Shown: positions 10,651 to 25,600 of the stretch, piece after piece
How positions within the stretch are numbered: the first letter of the stretch is position 1
Layout of the letters: each line of letters opens with the position of its first letter
Source of the DNA: Omphiscola glabra
Taxonomy: Eukaryota; Mollusca; Gastropoda; Lymnaeidae
Direction of reading: 5' to 3'
NCBI GenBank assembly: GCA_964017045.1
Contig: OZ024799.1
Coordinates: forward strand, 32,506,236-32,570,235
DNA: 64,000 nt
Translations under genes and position numbers: made by a program
The notes under the pieces: model-generated
Seen by the model: only the letters and a program-made list of their open reading frames with translations
Database searches by the model: none
What the model was told of the DNA's origin: nothing

Positions 10651-13600
10651 GTGAGTACAGCATTTATTTTTTTGTTGTGGTCAATGGTTGATAAGACAAG
10701 TTGTGAGTTTGTACTTCAAGATTGTGAGAAAGTTTTGAAAAATGGTGAAATATATTGTTGATATAAGTAATTTATGTCGCTAAGGTGCTTCCAATGTTAA
10801 CGTTAAACTTAAAAGGTACTGTAAGTACTTTGTAGTGTGAGAAAAGTGTGATTCTGGCAATGACCCGAGTAGTTGATTGCGAATCTGTGATAATTTCCCG
10901 AATCAACTTTTTTTTACTTCGCCAAAATGCTGCATATAAATTCGTGGGGTAAATGCGTCGGTCGATGAAGAAAACAACAACTAACAACAACAACATCAGC
11001 GAAATAACACCAACACCAACAACATCAACAACAGCAACCAACCAACATCAACAACAATAACAACAACAAAAGCAACTGACTAACACCATCAAAAACAACA
11101 TCAAGTAAAATGACAACATCAACAACAGCAACTCACCAACATCAACAACAACAACAATAACAACAACAAAAGCAACTCACCAACACCATCAACAACAACA
11201 TCAACTAAAACAACAACAAAGACAACGCAGATATGCTGGTTGTTACTCTCTCTCTGTAGCTAACGACGGGCGTTGTTTTAATTAGCTGAAATAGTGAACC
11301 AATTGAAATAGTGAACCATTTGAAATAGTCTACGCTAAAGAAGTGCCAACACTAAGATTAAGCGTGTGCACCGAATCGCTCTACGGAGTAGACTTGTCTT
11401 TATGACAAGAGACCTCGTTTAGGTTGATACAAATTTTCATCGTTACAAAAAATAAATAAACTAAATGTCTATTTTGTTTAGTCTTTTGCTTGAAATTGAC
11501 ATCTAAGATTGACACTTAAATTTGCCACTGACATCAAAACGTGAGTTGATATGCCACCTGACATTGATATTCAACGGTGACATCTCTCATTGAATGTTTG
11601 TAATTGGGCCCTGACACTGACATCTGTTCTTTCATCGAAAATTGATATCTGGCCTGACCGTGACATCTTAATTTGATAGTTGATATTGGCATCTTACATG
11701 GCATATGATATTGACATCTAACATTGAACTCTGACATTGGGATCGGACATTAACATCCGGCTGCTATTGACAGATGACAAAATAACTATTAAAATTCTAA
11801 ATAGAAATAAATCAAAGTAGGTCAATTTTAGGTTGCGCGGTAGGCGTGTCAATCTTATAAATATAGGCGTGTCTACCATTGTAGGCGTGTCTACCTTTAT
11901 ACGGAGTGCCTGCCATTGTACGGAGTGCCTGCCATTGTACGGAGTGCCTGCCATTGTACGGAGTGCCTGCCATTGTAAGGAGTGCCTGCCATTGTAAGGA
12001 GTGCCTGCCATTGTACGGAGTGCCTGCCATTGTAGTGAGTTCCTGCCATTGTACGGAGTGCCTGCCATTGTACGGAGTGCCTGCCATTGTACGGAGTGCC
12101 TGCCATTGTACGGAGTGCCTGCCATTGTACGGAGTGTCTGCCATTGTACGGAGTGCCTGCCATTGTACGGAGTGTCTGCCATTGTACGGAGTGCCTGCCA
12201 TTGTACGGAGTGCCTGCCATTGTACGGAGTGCCTGCCATTGTAAGACGTGCCTGCCATTGTAAGAGGTGCCTGCCATTGTACGGAGTGCCTGCCATTGTA
12301 AGAGGTGCCTGCCATTGTACGGAGTGCCTGCCATTGTACGGAGTGCCTGCCATTGTACGGAGTGCCTGCCATTGTACGGAGTGCCTGCCATTGTAAGAGG
12401 TGCCTGCCATTGTACGGAGTGCCTGCCATTGTAAGGAGTGCCTGCCATTGTACGGAGTGCCTGCCATTGTACGGAGTGCCTGCCATTGTAAGAGGTGCCT
12501 GCCATTGTACGGAGTGCCTGCCATTGTACGGAGTGCCTGCCATTGTAAGAGGTGCCTGCCATTGTACTGAGTGCCTGCCATTGTACGGAGTGCCTGCCAT
12601 TGTACGGAGTGCCTGCCATTGTACGGAGTGCCTGCAATTGTACGGAGTGTGTGCCATTGTACGGAGTGCCTGCCATTGTACGGAGTGCCTGCCATTGTAC
12701 GGAGTGCCTGCCATTGTACGGAGTGCCTGCCATTATACGGAGTGCCTGCCATTGTAAGAGGTGCCTGCCATTGTAGGGAGTGTCTGCCATTGTATGGAAT
12801 GTCTGCCATTGTATGGAATGTCTGCCATTGTATGGAATGTCTGCCATTGTATGGAATGTCTGCCATTGTATGGAATGTCTGCCATTGTATGCTTCAAATT
12901 TAGGTTTGTTGACAGGAATTCTGACCAGGTGTCACTGAAAATTAATTTGTTGTTGAGCCAATATATTGTATGATCGGGATATCACGACCCATTGTTAATC
13001 TTATTTCCTTGTTCCGAATGTGGTCCATTCTTGTTTTGCTAGCAACTCGCCTTAAACATCTCATCTGGCAGGTGACTATTTTTCTCGCGAGACTTTCATT
13101 CAGAGCCAAGGTTTGATACTGTAACACTAACGTCTGATTATCCGATGCCACTGATAAAAATTAGAAATAAGTTTATTTTGTGGTTTTTAAAAGAAGTTTA
13201 TGTTAATTGTAGACCATGTAAATAATTTAATTAAAAAGTGTACTATAATATGATTTGAAATTGTTCCGTGTGTACCAAATGATGGCTTTAAGACATTACT
13301 ATGCTCATTTCATTCACCAACCAATATTTTGACTAAACATGTTTGGGGGCTAAATCTTAAACTTGGGATCTACCTTCCCTATGTTATTTGATGGTGGCAA
13401 TACAAATTTAAAACAGACACCCTAGGTCAGCGGTTCTCAGCCTGTGGATCACGACCCCTTTAGGGATCGAACGACTCTCTCATAAGGGTCGCTTAAGACC
13501 ATCGGAAAACAAATATACTCTATAGCTATGAAGCAGCAACGAAAATAATTTTGCGGTTTGGGGTCGCCACAACACGAGGAACTGTATTAGAGGGTCGCGG

Positions 13601-16600
13601 CATGAGGAAGGTTGAGAACCACTGCTCTAGGTCGCTAAACACCCAGGTACGCCAAAGCCCTCTTTAGGCACGCCCCTGAACTATGTGATACTTGTAATAA
13701 CATGCACACCGTCAACCCGCAGTACGGCGCAATGAGCTGTAGTTTATTCAAATGAAGCACCGTTCATTTTAGTTCTTTTTAAAAAGTGTCTTATTACAAA
13801 AAAAAAAAAAAAAAAGTAACTTATAGAGATTTATAGCAACATAAGAAACATGAAAAAGTTCATCTTTAACACTACCGATTCAATATGTGATGTCAATACA
13901 AAATATCTAGACAACCTTATTGTGTTTGGAAGCTAAGAAGTTTTTATTGAATACACAACGCAGAAATAGTTTAATTAAAATATGACATCTTCTGTGGACT
14001 GACATTGGTGCGAGTGTAAGAAATGGTGACACCATTGAGACATCACTAGTCTCATTAAATGCACCCATGCATCCAGGAACGTGTTTAAGAGTGAAGTTAA
14101 AGATTTCGCCATGACAAATGCATGCACCGTCAGCCATTTATCAATGTAGATGAAATGCATATATAAGGGAGATTTTTGTTCGCGTCTTATTCCTGGTAGA
14201 TCCTGTCTTATGTAGTCTAATCAATGGAGCATCATTTGTGTAGGAATGTAATGCGAGGTCGACATAAACTATGTTCTTTTGAGATAAACTTAACACAATT
14301 TCATGCATCACACTCTTCTTTAAATAATTAATATAATGCTGTATGCTTTAAAAAAAACCCGAATGTTCAAATAGCTAAAAACCTTGGTCTGATGGAGTAA
14401 AAAATGGCGCCATTTTCGGAATCAGCTGGTCAAATATACGTAGAGACAAATCAAATATTTGAGCAGCCGAATTTTGTGGTGATCAGTGTTATTACTGATG
14501 AAAATGCTCCCCGGAGTTGTTAAATTTCAAGAAACCCTGTCTTAGTTGATGCATTTCTAGTTATTGTCCCCCTCAGCGCCTTTTCCATCCTTATATCCTC
14601 CACACCGGCCCCCACCTTCCTCACCGGCTCACTTTGGAGTCTGATAAGAAACTAGCCACTTAGAGCTGAAAAACACTTGAGTCGTAAATATGATAGCTGA
14701 GGCTAATTATAAAATTTGTCATTCTGCTGGACGCCTTTTTTTCTTTCCTTGTAACGTTGTATACTCTAATGAACTTGGAGCGACATAGCCAGAAATTGGA
14801 GTAAGAAATAAAAATAGCAATTCATTTATAACTAGATACGAAACTAACTAGAGGCGAAAAAGGGAGGTGGGGAGTGAATGCCCCCCTCTCCTATTTAGGC
14901 ACTTGCCCACTATGACGGAGGGATGAAAAAAACACGGTTTCTTTATACTATATATAGATTCTGTCCTGGTCCACCTCTGGACATACCAGTGGCATAGATT
15001 CTGTCCTGGTCCACCTCTGGACATACCAATGGCATAGATTATGTCCTTGTCCACCTCTGGACATACCAAGGGCATAGATTCTGTCCTGGTCCACCTCTGG
15101 ACATACCAATGGTATAGATTTTGTCCTGGTCCACCTCTGGACATACCAATGGCATAGATTCTGTCCTGATCCACCTCTATACATACCAATGTCATAGATT
15201 ATGCCCTGGTCCACCTCTGGACATACCAATGGCCTTAAGTACAAGTTTAGCCGCTACTATATTTCCTTTTTTTATTGTTTGTGTATATGTGTGTGGGGGG
15301 GGGGGTTCCAGAAACTAATTTTCCAGTTGCAATAAGGCGGGAAAGTGGTACCCGGGTCCCTATTTGTTTCCCAAGGCAAAAATGAACAATGAGCGGTTGA
15401 AATATTTAAGGTAATTGGAAAAAAATGCTCATTGCATTGTATGCACTATATATGACGGTCCACAATATTTACAGCATAATAGGTTCGCGTTTATACGTAA
15501 CATATGCGCAGATGGTACAGTTCCGCATTTCTCCTTTGACATGATGTTTCATTTCTTATTTATAAATCCGTGAAAAGCAGCTTTGAAGAGCCGATTTTGC
15601 ACCAAAAAAAAAATGTTCTAAAAAAAGGTTCGCAGTTTATTCCAGAAGTAGAGCTTAATCGATACACTCGTCTAGAAAATTAGAGGATTGAAAATGTGGG
15701 AACAATAGCTGGATGAAGTGTTTATATTTTGTGTTTTTTTCCCCTGGTTTTCTTCGTTTCGAAATAGAGTTGTTCTTTTTAAGAAACATTTTCAAAAAAG
15801 GAAATGGCTCACCAGAAGTCTTTTAATGATATATTGTTCTATTCGCAGACCCGTGCTTAGATTATAACGTTATAGAAGACGATTGGCGATCTGTGTCCAG
15901 CACAGCTAAGCCTGACAACTGCGACAAGGACGTGTTTGAGGTGGGGAAGTGGTACGCATTCAGAGTGAATAGAAGGTACTCCAATATTCCCACCGAGTGC
16001 ATTAAGGTAAGTGCAAAAGCTGGAAGTTGCCACAAAAAAAAAAATGGTTCTAATAAAGTAGCTGTTTGTCAAACTTTTCAAACTAATTTGTTGGAGAGAA
16101 GCTTCCGGTGCTTGACAGTTTAAAAACATGGAAACATTTACGCCCACTACGCAAGCTGTGGGCATATGATAACATGGCGGCAGAATTACACGGTTTTTAA
16201 CATTTCAACAACAATTTCCAGATTTTAATAAGTAAAATACGAGAGGAATTTTTAAGAATATTTGTCATCTAGAATAAACAGTCGTTTATCATCTTTGACT
16301 ATATATTGTACTTTAGTGGTCATTGAAACTCACTCCAATTATATCTGATAGGCAAACAGTTAACAGAGATATTTTACGGATATGTTCTCTGCCATTGACA
16401 TCTGTCATGTTGTTGTCATGCCCCCAACAGTTGTTTACTTTTTTTTTTTATTGTACTACATTTTTGTAGGAGTTTCGGCGAATTGCTATTTCTTCTTATT
16501 GTTATCATTCAATTGATGACCCATACAAATCGTCGTTCATTGATTAGGGACTGTAATCGATCTTTTATGAAAACTGTACCGATAACCTGTTTGGATGACC

Positions 16601-19600
16601 AATAAAAAATCACCTTCATTGTTAGAAACCGTAATCGACCTATTTTATGCAAACTGTGTCGACAGCCTAGAACTAGCTTATGAAAACTGTGCCGATAACC
16701 TGTTTGGATGACCAATAAAAATCACCTTCATTGTTAGAAACCATAATCGACCTAAATTATGCAAACTGTGTCGACAGCCTAGAACTAGATTATGAAAACT
16801 GTGCCGATAGCCTGCTTGGATGACCAATACAAATCAACTTTCATTGAAATAAACCGAAATCAACGTAGACTTTGAAACCTACTCATAGTCATGATACAAC
16901 TCAAGATCAACCAGCTTTCCCAACGCCAAAAGTCATTGGTGTTTATTTTGTCAACGAGACTCTATAAACAGGACACGTGAGATTCTAACTAGACGCCACG
17001 TCATGTCCCCGACACGACAGGGTGTTTCCTCTACAGCCGATCCACTTAAAGCTTTCTAAGAACTCATTTCAAAAGCCAATTTGTTTTTTTCAAGATGTTT
17101 GCAATCTTCTTCCGGAATGACGCTAACATATCGTGTACCGGAACAAGATGACCGCGGCCGGTTGTTGTGTGAATTAAATCAGCGGAAGAAAAAGATGTTG
17201 ATTGGTCGAGGCGATCTCTTCGCCTGTATCTTGTCATTTCGCTTTCTTGTCAAATGGACCTTGAAATGTTTTGACGATTTGAAAATAACTTGTTATTTAG
17301 GCCCCCAACTAGGTTATGCAGGCCAACACTAGGCTATGCAGGCCAACACTAGGCTATGCAGGCCAACACTAGGTTATGCAGGCCAACACTTGGTTATGCA
17401 GGCCAACACTAGGTTATGCAAGCCAACACTAGGCTATGCAGGCCAACACTAGGTTATGCAGGCCAACACTAGGTTATGCAGGCCAACACTAGGCTATGCA
17501 GGCCAACACTAGGTTATGCAGGCCAACTCTAGGTTATGCAGGCTAACACTAGGTTATGCAGGCCAATACTAGGCTATGCAGGCCAACACTAGGTTATGCA
17601 GGCCAACACTAGGCTATGCAGGCCAACACTTGGTTATGCAGGCCAACACTAGGCTATGCAGGCCAACACTAGGTTATGCAGGCCAACACTAGGCTATGCA
17701 GGCTAACACTAGGTTATGCAGGCCAACACTAGGCTATGCAGGCCAACACTAGGTTATGCAGGCCAACACTAGGTTATGCAGGCCAACACTAGGCTATGCA
17801 GGCCAACACTAGGTTATGCAGACCAACACTAGGCTATGCAGGCCAACACTAGGTATGCAGGCCAACACTAGGTTATGCAGGCCAACACTAGGTTATGCAG
17901 GCCAACACTAGGCTATGCAGGCCAACACTAGGTTATGCAGGCCAACACTAGGCTATGCATGCCAACACTAGGTTATGTAAGCCCCTAATTTATTATGTTG
18001 GCCCCCACTAGGTTATGTAGGCCTTAACTAGGTGATGAAGGCCTCACTAGGTTATGTAGGCCCTCACTATATTATGTAAGCCCCCATTATGTTGGCACCC
18101 ACCATACTATGTAGGCCCCCACTAGGTTACGTAGGCTATAACTAGGTTATGTAGTCCCCCCACTACCCAAACACCGTACTTGTTTTTAATCTCCCATTTC
18201 TGTGCCTCATGAATACACGATGCCCTTAAAGAAATCAGATGGACAAAGCCAAAGCTTGTTATGAACCCAGTGAATTAAAATATCCTTTTCACATGCTCTA
18301 TTACACCTGGTGCATTAAGATGACTCTAAGAGTGTCTAAGTATGACGGGATGCAAACTTGCAATCGGAGACTCAGAGTCGAAAACTCAAAATTGAAGACT
18401 TTTTTAAATTATTTTTTTTTATTTTTAAAAACAAGATGACGTCATTATTCACCAAAATGATGAAAATCGTTATTATATTTATTGTTAAATTAACATGAAA
18501 AGGAAATGTTCAATTCCCAATAAGAACATTGAGCACAAGGGGTACAGTTTAAAGAAAATGTGACCCCTGTAGGTGACGCATTATCCTATAATAAATATAA
18601 CAGCATGCAGTCACAATATTACATTTTAGTTTTGAAGTAAATGAAATTAATTTAATAAAAATACGTTGGACTATTCGCGATGTCTACACCCTTCTAGCCT
18701 TTTAAAGTTTCTGTCGCCAACAGTATACAACCAGTAGGCAATTTCAATCGGACATGGGGTTGACTGTGTACAACCAGTAGGAAATTTCAATCGGGTATGG
18801 GGTACACTGTGTACAACCAGGGGGCAATTTCAATCGAGTGTGGGGTACACTGTGTACAACCAGGGGGCAATTTCAATCGGGTATGGGGTACACTGTGTAC
18901 AACCAGGGGGCAATTTCAATCGGGTATGGGGTACACTGTGTACAACCAGGGGGTAATTTCAATCGGGTATGGGGTACACTGTGTACAACCAGGGGGCAAT
19001 TTAAATCGGGCATGGGGTGTACTGTGTACAACCAGTTGCCAGTTTTATTGGTGCATCAGGTACACCCAACACTTGGGCAAACTTTGTAGTTCAACTTTTA
19101 TACACTATCTAAAAAGTTGTCTTGTTGAACACATTGTTTTGATATTTGCCATGCGTTCAATCCCTAGAACGACAAATGCGGAGCTGAGATCGCCATGAGA
19201 CTGGAATTCAACCAATCGCTTCCGAGAGAGGGAAACATCACTGAAGCATTTTTATGTGGAGCTTACAATATATTGGGTAAGGATAATTTTGATGTTTGGT
19301 TTGTTTGTTTGTTCAACAAATTGTACACCTTTTTTGATTTAGAAGTCAGCGATACTTATGGCGTTTCTATTTGAAGCTATTTCCCCGTCGGCATCAAATG
19401 ATTGTGACAAAACTCGTTAAGAAATCTGTGATTACTTTTCCGGTGGAAATTCGCAATGGTTAACAAAAGAAACATAATTCCACGCGGAATGTCTCTTATA
19501 GACCCGCGTGTGCATTCGTTTACAACTCATTTATATCGTCTTGTTACACATCTTGAATATGCTACGCCTAGAGCTAGAGTGTACATCAAACTAGCGATAG

Positions 19601-22600
19601 AGTTTATAGTGCTCGGGTTAAACCTTCTGCCATTGCGCCTATTCGCGCGTAGACCTGGTGTGTACACTTGTATTATTTTAACAGTTATATCGTGTTAGTG
19701 AACAAAATACAATGTGCCTAAGACTTAAGTTCACCCGGGTGTGTGAACTTATCATTGTAATAGGCAAGTATCTAGTATGGTACATTAACTCACGCATTGA
19801 ATACCCAAGGGGTTGCGTTTTTAAAATAGGTACGGGCTATTTGCTAATACAAATACATTGTTATTTTAACGGCAGCCATCGCATCTCGCATAGATTCGGA
19901 GCGCAAAACTCAACTTCTTATGTAACCTAAACTTCACATCATAAATTATGCAATGATTAAGTATTACTAACGGATTGCTTTAGTTGCTCTTTGCTAAAGC
20001 TCAGAAACAAGCCGCGAAACGGAAGACGCCTGCTGCTCGTGCACGCTACAACCGACTAACGGCCGAAGTCCGAGTGGCCGTCCAGAAGGCCAAGAAATCG
20101 AAATGGGTTAGTGCATGTGAAAAACTCGACCTCCAAGATGGAAGGAAAGTGTGGAATCTGTTAGGAAATCTCTCTGGTATGGGGACAAATAGGAACCCCC
20201 AGCCGCTACAGACCGAGGAAGGTGTCGAGGCGAGCGACGCCAAGAGAGCAAGGACGCTCAATAGGCACTTCGCAGAAGTGAATAGGAAAACCAGAGCGAC
20301 GGAACAACACCGCATGATCCGGAAGCTTAGGAAAAAGGGAGCTCGAGCCCAGCGTACTGGGCACCACCAAGAGATTTTCACGTCTCTCCTCACGATGGAA
20401 AAATTGCAGACAGCGTTAGGAAAGTGCTGACCGGCAAAATCACCAGGCCCTGACAAGGTCCATAACGAGATGTTGACCCATCTGGGCAAAAGAGGGAAAG
20501 AAATTTTTCTGGCCCTCATTAACAGGACCTTGACTAAGGCAGGATTCCGAAAGTGTGGGAAAAAAGCCATAGTTGTCCCAATTACCAAAGATGGGAAACT
20601 AGCCATTTACCTAGCAGCTTTCGACACATATCCCTCACATCGTGTGTGGGGAAAGTAGCAGAACGAATGGTAAATGGGAGACTCTACTGGTTTCTAGAGA
20701 AAAACAAGTGCCTACCACCGACGCAAGGTGGGTTTCGTAAAGGCCGCCAACCTATGGATCAGGTGATCCGTCTTGTCCAGTCAATGACTAACCAGCTCCA
20801 GATGAAGAATCACACGGTTGCCGGGTTCTTTGACCTCAAACAAGTGTACGACCGAGTATGGCGCACGGGCCTTTCTTATAAGTTCCAGAAGTTGGGAATA
20901 TCTGGTAACATGTTCAATTGGGTAGAGGAATTCCTGAGGAACAGAACGATTGCCACGCGGGTTGGCAATAGTGTTTCTGATCAGCTTGTCCTAGAGGACG
21001 GACTCCCGCAGGGGTCAGCCCTCAGCTGCACACTTTTCCTCGCCTATGTGTACGACTTGCAAGAGGAATTAGAGTCCGAGAACGCGATGTTCGCGGACGA
21101 TTTGGCGATCTGGAGCTCGGGTAAGGATGTTAAAACACTGCAGATCCGGCTGCAGCGCGACCTAAACAGAATTGAAGCTTACACGAGTAAGTGGAAAATG
21201 GTCGTGAATACAGACAAGACGGTTTACTCGCTGTTCACTAACGGAAGGAAAGCGTTGCAGGTTTTATTAGAATTGAACATCAATGGGAAAAAGCTGGAAT
21301 GGGATCGGATTCCAGTTTATCTGGGAGTGAAACTGGACCAGAAGCTCCAGCTTCATAACCATGTAAACGAACTATGCGCAAAAACGTCACAAAGGTTAGG
21401 CCTGGTGAAAAAACTGGCAAGCACAAACTGGGACGCCGATGCAAGACTACTGAGGTCGCTATACCTTAGTAGCGTGAGAGGGGCAATGGACTATAGCTTA
21501 CCAGTCCAGGCCTTCGTGAGCCGCACGGCTCTAGAGGGGCTGGATCGCATCCAAAACCGAGCTCTCAGGTTTGTTTGCGATTGACGCCTACCCGGACAGT
21601 CTGGTCAAAGTCTTTACAGACGGCTCATTTTTTCCAACAGAAGAAAGAAGTGGCTATGGTGCGCTCATCCAGTATCCAAAGGAGATAGCTCCACCCGAGG
21701 AGCTATCTGGCCCCAGCGGAAAACTAAGAACTAGTCTCGATGCGGAGATCGAGGCAATACTGGTTGCTCTGAAGAGGGTCCATCAACGCCTTGCAAGGAG
21801 GAAAAACTTCCCCGACGTAGTGGTCTTCACCGATTCACGCTACGCTCTAGAGTACGTGGAAAGGGGCTCTAGGGAGACCACAATGGTTGACACCAATCTG
21901 GAAACAGTAGGTAGCATCAGAGCAAAAGGCGGCAAAGTAATCTTGCAGTTCATCGCTTCGCACGTTGAGGTGACGCAGAACGACAGGGTGGACTTCCTAG
22001 CCAAAGAAGGCGCAGCCCAGCCGCAACCCAACATGCCATGATCCAGCTGGGGTTCGACGCTTGGCTCAAAGACCACTTCCGAGAGAAGAGGCTTAACGGA
22101 TGGGCCGCAGGAGAAACCGGACGACAGCTGTACCGGAAAATGCCAAGACCGAGCAAAAGCGACTCCTGGTGGAAACTCAAGAGAGGAGAACAGAGTCTCA
22201 TCTCCCAGATGAGGACAGGCCATTGCGCGACGCGCAGTTACCTCCATAGGCTGGACGACAGAAGGGAACCCAGCTGCAGATTTTGTGGCCAGGACGACGA
22301 GACAGTGGCCCACTTGGTGATCGCTTGCCCCAATGGAGGTGTGGGGGCCGAGGGTCGTAACCCAGAGGCCTGCCTTGAAGAATTGATTTACGGTGACGCC
22401 CTACAGATGGGGCAAGCCGCCAAAGTAATAGCTAGGGCTCTAAGAGAGTAAATCTCAGCCCTAGAGAATGAAACATTATTAGTTGCTCTTTGCACACTCG
22501 CGTTGGCTCTGCTAGTCTAATTAATCATCGTTACTATTGAACTTTATAATCCAACATGATTATGGCTCAGTGGGAATTAAACAACACCTATAAACTTATT

Positions 22601-25600
22601 TTTTCGTAAAATTCCACCATAAGAAGTGGTATCGAACAATGGGGTGTGGGGATGAAAATGTGATAGAATGTGCCAAGTTTCAGCTCAATTGTATTACGGG
22701 AAATGGGTCAATTAGCCTTCCGAAGATTTTTGCCTTAAACAAGCACACGAGCAAAAAGCGAGGTTAATATCAAGGATTTAAAAATAGGTTTATTGTTAGT
22801 TGTACTTGTTTGTCTTACTTTGACTAAGTTATAATCTAATATAATAATAATAATTTATTTCATGTGCTTGTAAAAAATGCGGTGCTTTTGACAACTATTT
22901 CATGCTCGTTTCCCAGGATTTGTAAACTAAATTTAAAACTGTCATTCGCCACAAACACCCACCAGTCGACACGGCCGCATCTATAATTTGACGCGATTGT
23001 AAACATTTAGGTGCTACTAGTGACTATCGCTTTCTCTACTTCTAAACTTTTTGTCTCGGGCAGAGTAAGCTGTATAGATTTTTGCATTCACCTATGCTTT
23101 GAAATTTGTAATACCAAAAAAAAAAAGTATTGCTATCACAGCTATTTGAACTCCATGTCCATAATTCGTCTTGAAGGCAAGTACGACTGCTGCGTGCTGA
23201 GAACCCCTGTGAGGATATCTGTGTGCTCTGGTATAACCGTCTACCAGTTTCCCACCCCTCCCCTGGACCGGTGCTCCGTTGCCATCTGCGCACAAGGTGA
23301 GACTTTTATGATAACTTTATAAAACAAAGAGACATTCCAGGGGACGTTCCTCTTAAACCGTAATGGATACCACTACTCCAACAGAGTCGGGACGATAAGA
23401 TATCATAGGTCATCTGTTTTAGAGCTGAGATCTAGTGACCTTCCACGATACACTATCATAGGTCATCTGTTTTAGAGCTTAGATCTAGTGACCTTCCACG
23501 ATACACAATCATAGTTCATCTGTTTTAGAGCTTAGATCTAGTGACCTTCCACGATACACAATCATAGTTCATCTGTTTTAGAGCTGAGATCTAGTGACCT
23601 TCCACGATACACTATATCATAGTTCATCTATTTTAGAACTTAGATCTAGTGACCTTCCACGATACACAATCATAGTTCATCTGTTTTAGAGCTTAGATCT
23701 AGTGACCTTCCACGATACACAATCATAGTTCATCTGTTTTAGAGCATATATCTAGTGTGACCATCCACACGGTGACATAATATTCAAGGGAAACAATTTA
23801 GAGACAGGCAGCGATCAGCAATTCACATGCCATGATATACTCTAAAACGGTGATTCTCAACCTTCCTAATGCCGCGAACCTTTAATACAGCTCTTCATGT
23901 TGTGGTGACCCCCACAACCATAAAATTATTTTCGTTGCTACTTCATAAATACGTGTTTTCCTGTGGTCTTAGGCGACCCCTGTGTAAGGGTCGTTCGACC
24001 CACAACGAGGTCACGACCCAGAGGTTTAGAACCGCTGCTCTAAAAAAGGGGATCACCCCAATATACAACCCAAGCAGTCGGAGGACGCTGTAAAGTTCCA
24101 ACACAATACGGTCCACACGAAGCAACATTCAGAACAGCTCTATGACCACCCACCCCTCCCCTATTTTTTTCAATGTAAAAAAAGAGTGACATGTAGTAAC
24201 AGGACGTCTCTCACCCCAATATTTACATTTGTTTATACAGTAACTTATTGTGTGTACAAATAGTTTATATATTGTTTATTTGGTTATTTTCGGGGTAGGG
24301 GAAAAGGGGGGGTAGGGTGAATGGGTGGGGGAAATTATTAAAGGGATTACCAGTAGGGACAATTATGCATAAGCTTTGATTTATAACAAAGGTCAACAAG
24401 TACTGACATCATTTCTTAATATAGATACTGCGCCATAACTAATGCCCAAACTCAAATAATCCTCCGACCCCACCAACCCCCCCCCCCCCCCTTTTTTTTT
24501 CTTGTGTGTGCATGTTTACAAGTTGTGAAGATTGAGATCAAAAACTTTATAATATAAATGAAATGAATCATCCAAAATAATAATGTTTGATCTCTTTGTA
24601 ACAGACCCTGTAGAGCCACTACCTCCGTCAGTGATAGCAAGGACGGGAGATGTCCATGATGAATCCAGCACCACGGAATGTGAGTCCATGACATGCTTAA
24701 CACTGGATCTGAATCTGTTTCAAACATTTCAGTGCACTACATTTTGTTAGATATTTATTATTTAAAAAATATGTTATAAATTTAAAAAAATCACTTGTCA
24801 TTAACGTAATTTGATGCGTTGACAATTGGAGAGTCGGGACAGACAACGAGACTTGTTTTAGTTTGAGGAATCGGTCAGAAAGTTTGACAGTTTTTTATGT
24901 GGGCTAATGATAAATTGACTGTCTAACATATCGTCTAAGACATATTTTAATATAAGAGAGATATAAAAGTGACCAGAATCAACACTTGGAGGCCTGTGAT
25001 CGAGTAAGGAAAAAGTAGGTGGGGGTAAATTAATGACTAAGATCAATTTTACTTGCGTAAATTTTTTAAAAAAATGTTTTCCTACTTTAAAATAAAGTTA
25101 TTTCAGGGGGTATGGGCGCTGGTTAAATTACGCCTTAAAGTTTACCCCCCTCTGACCAACACTGTGGGCGCCCATGGTTTTGATAACGCGTGATCTAGCT
25201 ACTTAACTGCTGTATAACACGGAGATTAACAGGCAGAACCAGGTGCGAAACGCAAAGCCCTGGTGAAAGATGAGCCAACAGGAAGGTTAACGAGTGGACA
25301 ACCTTCTCGACGTTGACACGAGTGAAGTGAAAATGACCGTCACTTTGAGATCAGGCTCTTCAGCGGTATTCTTGCTGAAGTGGACACCAAACAAAAAAAA
25401 TGAATCTCCAAGACTAACGGATGTTGCTGGATGACGTAGATAAGATTTCAAATGACGATACATACACGCACAGGCTGTTACAGCGCTCGAAAGTAAAAAT
25501 ACGACAGGCTTAACATAACGCAAGGACACAATTGATGGACACATGTTTCGTTGCCTGCACTCAAAATCTCAAAATTTCTCACAGTTTTTGTTATTCACGA

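Noticed and set aside
11880..12892. Possible CRISPR array
   Set aside because: Repeats are contiguous, with no unique spacers, and the window is eukaryotic. The same holds for all other arrays here.
11718..12903. Seven overlapping open frames on both strands, up to 382 codons
   Set aside because: 19-bp minisatellite with no stop in the unit; all frames are open by construction.
20046..20606. Minus-strand 186-codon open frame in the LINE
   Set aside because: Antisense shadow of the reverse-transcriptase region.
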